Positions 6,677 to 11,075 of a stretch of DNA of 11,075 nt are shown here, in pieces (the first letter of the stretch is position 1; every line of letters starts with the position of its first letter). This stretch comes from Chitinophagaceae bacterium. Its GTDB lineage: Bacteria > Bacteroidota > Bacteroidia > Chitinophagales > Chitinophagaceae. The DNA lies in contig JAIEQT010000092.1 of assembly GCA_019747455.1 (NCBI GenBank), positions 1-11,075 on the forward strand, read 5' to 3'. Made by a program: the position numbers and the translations under genes. Under the pieces are notes generated by a model that had not been told where the DNA came from, did not search any database, and saw only the letters and a program-made list of their open reading frames with translations.

Positions 6677-7990
6677 ATGAAGGCAAAAACCCTTAAAAAA
6701 GATAAAGTAAATATTATTACACTGGGTTGTAGTAAGAATTTGGTGGATAGTGAAGTGCTAAGCGGACAATTAGCTGCCAATGATATTGCAGTTGTACATG
6801 AAAATGCGAAACTCGATCATAATATTGTTGTGGTAAATACCTGTGGATTTATTGATAAAGCCAAAGAAGAAAGTATCAATACCATTTTAGATCAGGTTGA
6901 ATTAAAGCGCAGAGGTAAACTAGATAAAGTATATGTTACAGGATGTTTAAGCGAAAGATATCGTGGCGACTTGGAGACCGAAATGCCCGAAGTAGATGCC
7001 TGGTTTGGCACGCTGGAATTACCCTTGATTTTAAAACAATTTGAAGCAGATTACAAAGCAGAATTATTAGGAGAACGTTTACTGAGTACACCTAAACATT
7101 ATGCTTATTTGAAAATTAGTGAGGGGTGCAATAGAACCTGTTCTTTCTGTGCTATACCACTTATGCGCGGACAACATATCAGTAAACCCATCGAAGCGAT
7201 TGTTGCGGAAGCGGAGGCATTGGTACAAAAAGGAGTAAGGGAAATAATGTTGATTGCCCAAGAACTTACTTACTACGGATTAGATATTTATAAAAAACGA
7301 GATTTACCTCGTTTATTAAACGCGCTGGCTGATGTGAAAGGATTGGAATGGATACGCTTGCATTATGCGTATCCCAGTAAATTTCCATTGGAAATATTAG
7401 ATGTTATGCGGGAGCGCCCCAATATTTGTAATTATCTAGATATGCCTTTACAGCATGCCAGTGATAATATGCTAAAAGCCATGCGACGTAATATTACACG
7501 TGCTGAAATGACGGACTTGATCCATCAAATTAGAGAAAGAGTTCCCGGTATTTGTTTACGAACCACTTTAATAGCCGGCTTCCCGGGAGAAACCGAAAAA
7601 GATATAGAAGAACTAAAAGAATTCTTACAAGAGCATCGGTTCGATCGGGTAGGTATTTTCCAGTATTCACATGAAGAGAATACCAGTGCCTATGATTTGG
7701 TGGATGATGTACCTGCCGATGTAAAAGCAGAGCGCGCCCAGGAAGTGATGGAAGTACAACAAGAAATCAGCTACGAAAAAAATCAGGAGAAGGTAGGTAA
7801 AGTATTCAAAGTAATCATTGATAAAAAAGAAGCTGGCAGGTATTTAGGTCGCACTGAATTTGATAGCGTAGAAGTAGATAATGAAGTAGTTATTCATTCC
7901 ACCAAAAAACTACCCATCGGCGAGTTTGTAAACGTAAAAATTACCAAAGCTTACGATTACGATTTGGAGGGGGAAGTGGTGGTAGATTAG
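6677..7990 (+). CDS. rimO: ribosomal protein S12 (aspartate-C3) methylthiotransferase
   Basis: RimO is a radical-SAM enzyme with two iron-sulfur clusters that methylthiolates a conserved Asp of ribosomal protein S12. The 437-residue protein has the three-domain family layout. The N-terminal UPF0004 domain carries the cluster Cys residues C18 (TLGCSKNLVDSE), C56 (NTCGF) and C90 (TGCLSERY). The radical-SAM domain carries CxxxCxxC at C151, C155 and C158 in EGCNRTCSFCAIPLMRG. A TRAM domain fills roughly 370-437. The TLGCSKNLVDSE and CAIPLMRG signatures favour RimO over MiaB. Length is normal. The start ATG is right behind a perfect -7 element, with no Shine-Dalgarno sequence. The stop is one base from the stop of the convergent minus-strand gene. 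Confidence 0.95.
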   Translation: MKAKTLKKDKVNIITLGCSKNLVDSEVLSGQLAANDIAVVHENAKLDHNIVVVNTCGFIDKAKEESINTILDQVELKRRGKLDKVYVTGCLSERYRGDLETEMPEVDAWFGTLELPLILKQFEADYKAELLGERLLSTPKHYAYLKISEGCNRTCSFCAIPLMRGQHISKPIEAIVAEAEALVQKGVREIMLIAQELTYYGLDIYKKRDLPRLLNALADVKGLEWIRLHYAYPSKFPLEILDVMRERPNICNYLDMPLQHASDNMLKAMRRNITRAEMTDLIHQIRERVPGICLRTTLIAGFPGETEKDIEELKEFLQEHRFDRVGIFQYSHEENTSAYDLVDDVPADVKAERAQEVMEVQQEISYEKNQEKVGKVFKVIIDKKEAGRYLGRTEFDSVEVDNEVVIHSTKKLPIGEFVNVKITKAYDYDLEGEVVVD

Positions 7991-7991
7991 C

Positions 7992-9530
7992 TTATAATTT
8001 AAACCCTATCGTAACCATTACTGTTCCGGCATTGCCTGTTTGATTGGCAAAGGTGTTGGCTTTATCTGCTAAACGATAGGCAAATACTGCATCCTTATTC
8101 ATGATATGGGAATAGGTGAGGTCGATAAACATCCCTTTGTTTCTATACCCTAAACCACCGGAAATAACTGTTCTGCTGGCTTTGATGGCAGCATCGGCAT
8201 AAGGACTTCCATAATAAGCACCGCCAGCACGTACCATAAAAGTATTAAACTTCAATTCGCCGCCTAGTTTTACATTGATATTACCTCTATAAGCATCTTT
8301 TACTGTTTCATTTAAATTACTGTAGTAGTCTCGTAAAGTACTGTTATTCAAATTTTCGGATGCCGGTTGAAAACGCGCTGCTCTATAATTTACATATTCA
8401 ACATCCGCACTTATAAAAGCTCTTTGCCTGCGTGTATCTTTTGTTTCTCTAAACACATAGCTGGCACTTGCAATCATACGCCAAGGTGTGGTTAAATTAT
8501 ATCTTCTTTCTCCTGCATTACCACTGTTCAATGCATCACTCGATTCTTTTCTTAAGCCGGCATAATTCTCGGTATTAGCAATGATAGATGAACGAATTTT
8601 ATCTACATAAGACATGAACTGAGGGGTATGAAATGCGAATCCTAGGCGTACATATTCAGCCGGTTTATAAATAGCGCCCAACTTAGCGCCAATACCAATA
8701 CCGTTTGAGCTAAATGTTTCTCTGTATTCAAAAAAACTAAACTCATTGGAAGGGTTTGTGGTAGCATCTTTTTCACTATAAAATAATTCACGGTTGTAGC
8801 GAACTATAGGTATCGTAAAACTTCCTCCTACATATAATTTATCAGCCATATTACCTGCAAAGCCCAATGCAATTTCGTTATAACCACCACTTGTTCTGGC
8901 ATCGTATATTTGATTGGTACCCGTTGAAATGGGCACTAAACTTTGATAGCCGATAACGGAGCCATTCGGTGCTGCTAATGTATCTATCAAGAAAGTTCTG
9001 AATGCCAGGGATGATCCGAAAATATAATTACTCAGTGCTGCATTGGTGTCGGCTCTGTCTCTCGTTAATTCTTCTAAATATTGTTCGGTGAATGAGCTGA
9101 AATTATTGAAACCTCTGAACTGAATACGATTGTTATAATTAGCAATTTGATTAACAGAAATGGCGAAGGCCGAGCTCGTCCACTTACTCTGACCTCTGCT
9201 CGAACCGGCCAATACAAACCCTGATGTACCATAGCCAAATCCATTATTTTTTGCGGCGGAATCAGTACCTCTATAATTGAATTTATTATTGTTTAGTAGA
9301 AAGCCAGGCGATAATACCAACTCTTTATTCTTATACAATCCAATACCGGCGGGGTTTATATGATTAGCACTGATATCGCCCCCTAAAGAACCCATAACCC
9401 CTCCAATAGCCATAACACGAGCAGTACCTTGCTGTGTAAACCAAGCCGTTCGTAATGCCTCATCAGGGTTTTGTGCGAATACACTAGTACTTGCTATAAA
9501 TGTGAGGGGGAGTAGAAATATTTTTTTCAT
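7992..9530 (-). CDS. FadL/OmpP1-like outer-membrane beta-barrel protein
   Basis: The protein has 512 residues with a Sec signal peptide (MKKIFLLPLTFIASTSVFA, cleavage predicted near residue 19/20). The mature N-terminus, GTARVMAIGGVMGSLGGDIS at 35-54 followed by INPAGIGLYKNKELVLSPGF, is the N-terminal plug/hatch-like segment seen in Bacteroidota members of the OmpP1/FadL/TodX superfamily. The rest alternates short amphipathic strands and loops, and the chain ends in a beta-signal-like VMVTIGFKL. It is probably a transporter of hydrophobic compounds in the outer membrane; substrate not deducible. It lies 64 nt downstream of the Trp-rich lipoprotein gene on the same strand, probably one operon. 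No clear promoter is seen in that gap; a small inverted repeat (ATTGA/TCAAT, 9550-9564) is present. Its stop is one base from the rimO stop. Confidence 0.8.
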   Translation of the reverse strand: MKKIFLLPLTFIASTSVFAQNPDEALRTAWFTQQGTARVMAIGGVMGSLGGDISANHINPAGIGLYKNKELVLSPGFLLNNNKFNYRGTDSAAKNNGFGYGTSGFVLAGSSRGQSKWTSSAFAISVNQIANYNNRIQFRGFNNFSSFTEQYLEELTRDRADTNAALSNYIFGSSLAFRTFLIDTLAAPNGSVIGYQSLVPISTGTNQIYDARTSGGYNEIALGFAGNMADKLYVGGSFTIPIVRYNRELFYSEKDATTNPSNEFSFFEYRETFSSNGIGIGAKLGAIYKPAEYVRLGFAFHTPQFMSYVDKIRSSIIANTENYAGLRKESSDALNSGNAGERRYNLTTPWRMIASASYVFRETKDTRRQRAFISADVEYVNYRAARFQPASENLNNSTLRDYYSNLNETVKDAYRGNINVKLGGELKFNTFMVRAGGAYYGSPYADAAIKASRTVISGGLGYRNKGMFIDLTYSHIMNKDAVFAYRLADKANTFANQTGNAGTVMVTIGFKL

Positions 9531-9594
9531 GTAGGTAATAGTTTACCGTATTGATATATTCAATCAACAAAAAATAAAGAATAAGTTATCGTGA

Positions 9595-10428
9595 TTATTG
9601 TCGGCCACCTCTTCCGCTACTGGTACTGCTTCCTGAGCTGCGGTATCCGCCGCTGGAACCACCGGCACTGCTACTCATACTTGAAGTTCCGGAAGAGTTA
9701 GGCGAAAAAGTACGGGCAGCACGATCATAGCTTGATGGATAGTTTCCATTGGTATTACTATTACCGTTGCTAAATACTCTTCTCACTAAATTACCAAAGT
9801 TATTGTTGGTTCCGCTTTGTGTGCCGGGGCTATACCAACTATCTTTTCCACCGTAATTATTGTTATTGTTGTATGTTTTATTACGGTATGCTGTTAGGTT
9901 GGCGCCTGAATTTATACCCGGACTAATCAACTTAGGGTTTACATAGCCTATTACAGAGTAAAACGGATTATTAAAACCCGGACTGCCCCAAATGCCGGGA
10001 CCATAGGGATTAGGGCACCAGGTATTCCATGCATTAATACCAAAACCTAGATTCCAACCGTGATTCCAACCAATATTCCAAGGATTATAGCCAACACTCC
10101 AAGGATTACTCCATCCCCATCCTGTAGTGAATGTATTGATACCAACAGGAGAAAATCCATACCGCATATCATTCCAATAAGCAAAATTATCTAAGCTACT
10201 CCATCGGTTATAGTTGGCAACACGCATGCGTAAATAATTATCATCCATGGTGCTAACATATTGCTGATACTGCTCAGCGTCTCTATCATTCTTTCGCTGC
10301 TCAGAAGCGGTTATTTCTTGTCCGGGTGAATAGTATAAATCATCCGGTGTTTGTTGACTTTTGTAGATGGAATTACACCCAACAAAACTTGTTGAAGCAA
10401 TGGCGAGAAGGAAGATCATTTTTTTCAT
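9595..10428 (-). CDS. Trp/Asn/Gly-rich lipoprotein, function unknown
   Basis: I do not recognise a named family. The 277-residue protein has a lipoprotein signal (MKKMIFLLAIASTSFVG, then C18). Next come TPDDLYYSPG at 27-36, a motif I associate with Bacteroidota lipoproteins, and a charged segment to about 70. Residues 103-148 are strikingly aromatic: nine Trp plus many Asn, Gly and Pro, with a repeated NPW/NxGW pattern. From about 175 on the chain is Asn-, Ser- and Gly-rich and likely disordered, ending in Arg/Gly. The gene has a good promoter upstream and leads an apparent operon with the FadL-like barrel. A structural or surface role near the outer membrane is a guess. Codon choice and the intact frame over 834 bases with a signal peptide argue that it is a real gene. 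Confidence 0.8.
   Translation of the reverse strand: MKKMIFLLAIASTSFVGCNSIYKSQQTPDDLYYSPGQEITASEQRKNDRDAEQYQQYVSTMDDNYLRMRVANYNRWSSLDNFAYWNDMRYGFSPVGINTFTTGWGWSNPWSVGYNPWNIGWNHGWNLGFGINAWNTWCPNPYGPGIWGSPGFNNPFYSVIGYVNPKLISPGINSGANLTAYRNKTYNNNNNYGGKDSWYSPGTQSGTNNNFGNLVRRVFSNGNSNTNGNYPSSYDRAARTFSPNSSGTSSMSSSAGGSSGGYRSSGSSTSSGRGGRQ
10077..10108 (-). repeat. 21-bp-period repeat in Trp-rich segment
   Basis: TCCAAGGATTA occurs at 10077-10087 and again at 10098-10108, exactly 21 bases (7 codons) apart, and encodes the repeated NPW of SNPWSVGY-NPWNIGW. A nearby pair, GATTCCAACC at 10050-10059 and 10062-10071, has a 12-base period. These point to local duplication within the coding region. Confidence 0.6.
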
Positions 10429-10462
10429 AACCGGCTTATTAAGGTTAGCAACATTCGATACC

Positions 10463-10492
10463 CGAAGTTACAGTACATTTGCTGCATTACAA
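10463..10492 (-). promoter_or_regulatory. promoter of the minus-strand lipoprotein operon
   Basis: Read on the minus strand, TTG (10492-10490) is followed after exactly 19 nt by TAACTTCG (10470-10463), one base off TAnnTTTG. The spacing is ideal for a Bacteroidota promoter. Transcription would start near 10458, giving a leader of about 30 nt before the ATG at 10428. Confidence 0.55.
10474..10481 (+). promoter_or_regulatory. putative proS -7 element
   Basis: TACATTTG is a perfect TAnnTTTG match on the plus strand. No good -33 TTG is seen at the right distance. Transcription from here would start near 10486 and give a leader of about 75 nt before proS. The element lies between the -33 and -7 boxes of the divergent promoter, so the two cannot be occupied together. 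Confidence 0.4.
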
Positions 10493-10538
10493 CTTCCTGT
10501 TATATGCGGCAAATTGTATGCCAACTAACAGTTGTTCG

Positions 10539-10557
10539 TAAAATTTAGGAAATTTTA
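10539..10557 (+). promoter_or_regulatory. AU hairpin presenting the proS ribosome site
   Basis: TAAAATTT (10539-10546) and AAATTTTA (10550-10557) form a perfect 8-bp all-A/T stem around the loop AGG. The only Shine-Dalgarno-like sequence before proS, AGGA at 10547-10550, is this loop plus the first stem base, 11 nt before the ATG. A second small hairpin (CAACT/AGTTG with a 3-nt loop, 10522-10534) lies just upstream. The stems are weak and may simply reflect AT-rich sequence. Confidence 0.35.
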
Positions 10558-10558
10558 A

Positions 10559-11075
<517 letters not shown>

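Noticed and set aside
9550..9564. ATTGA/TCAAT inverted repeat as an operator or terminator
   Set aside because: A 5-bp A/T-rich stem in an AT-rich gap is expected by chance and has no T-tract on the minus strand.

Overview
The window is AT-rich bacterial DNA that looks like a member of the Bacteroidota, probably the Chitinophagaceae or a close relative. The evidence is the gene families (paired DUF1800/DUF1501 proteins, a YHYH lipoprotein, a YwqK/MORN_2-repeat lipoprotein, a Bacteroidota-style SCO protein, a FadL-like outer-membrane protein, eukaryote/archaeon-like ProS), promoter elements of the Bacteroidota type (TAnnTTTG at -7, TTG at -33) and the general lack of Shine-Dalgarno sequences. 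The assignment to family is inference.

Layout. 1-85: a perfect intrinsic-terminator hairpin whose T-tract runs straight into the start codon of prfC, with a promoter-like element just upstream. 86-1672: prfC (release factor 3). 1670-1736: a short gap with degenerate 7-bp tandem repeats, then a promoter almost touching the next start. 1737-4593: a tightly coupled DUF1800 / DUF1501 pair (1-nt gap); the DUF1501 protein has a Tat signal and its partner has no visible signal. 4594-4675: a gap with three complementary arms that can form alternative hairpins. 4676-6642: three overlapping genes for lipoproteins (YHYH protein, MORN-repeat protein, SCO1/SenC thioredoxin-fold protein). 6677-7990: rimO, with its own near-leaderless promoter. 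7992-10428, minus strand: a FadL-like outer-membrane beta-barrel and, upstream of it, a Trp/Asn/Gly-rich lipoprotein, probably one operon. 10429-10561: a divergent control region with overlapping promoters. 10562 to the end: the first 171 codons of proS, cut by the window edge.

How it works together. prfC, rimO and proS are translation genes: termination-factor recycling, modification of ribosomal protein S12, and tRNA charging. Between them lies an envelope block of five plus-strand genes. Its first part pairs a presumed alkaline-phosphatase-fold Tat substrate with DUF1800; its second part combines a His-rich YHYH protein, a repeat lipoprotein and an SCO protein with an intact CxxxC plus His copper/thiol site. 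The best candidate for an under-described system is this YHYH-MORN-SCO unit, perhaps together with DUF1800-DUF1501, as an envelope metal-handling or redox module. That function is inference.

There is no RNA gene, insertion sequence, CRISPR array or phage gene that I can see, and no gene-free stretch longer than about 135 bases.
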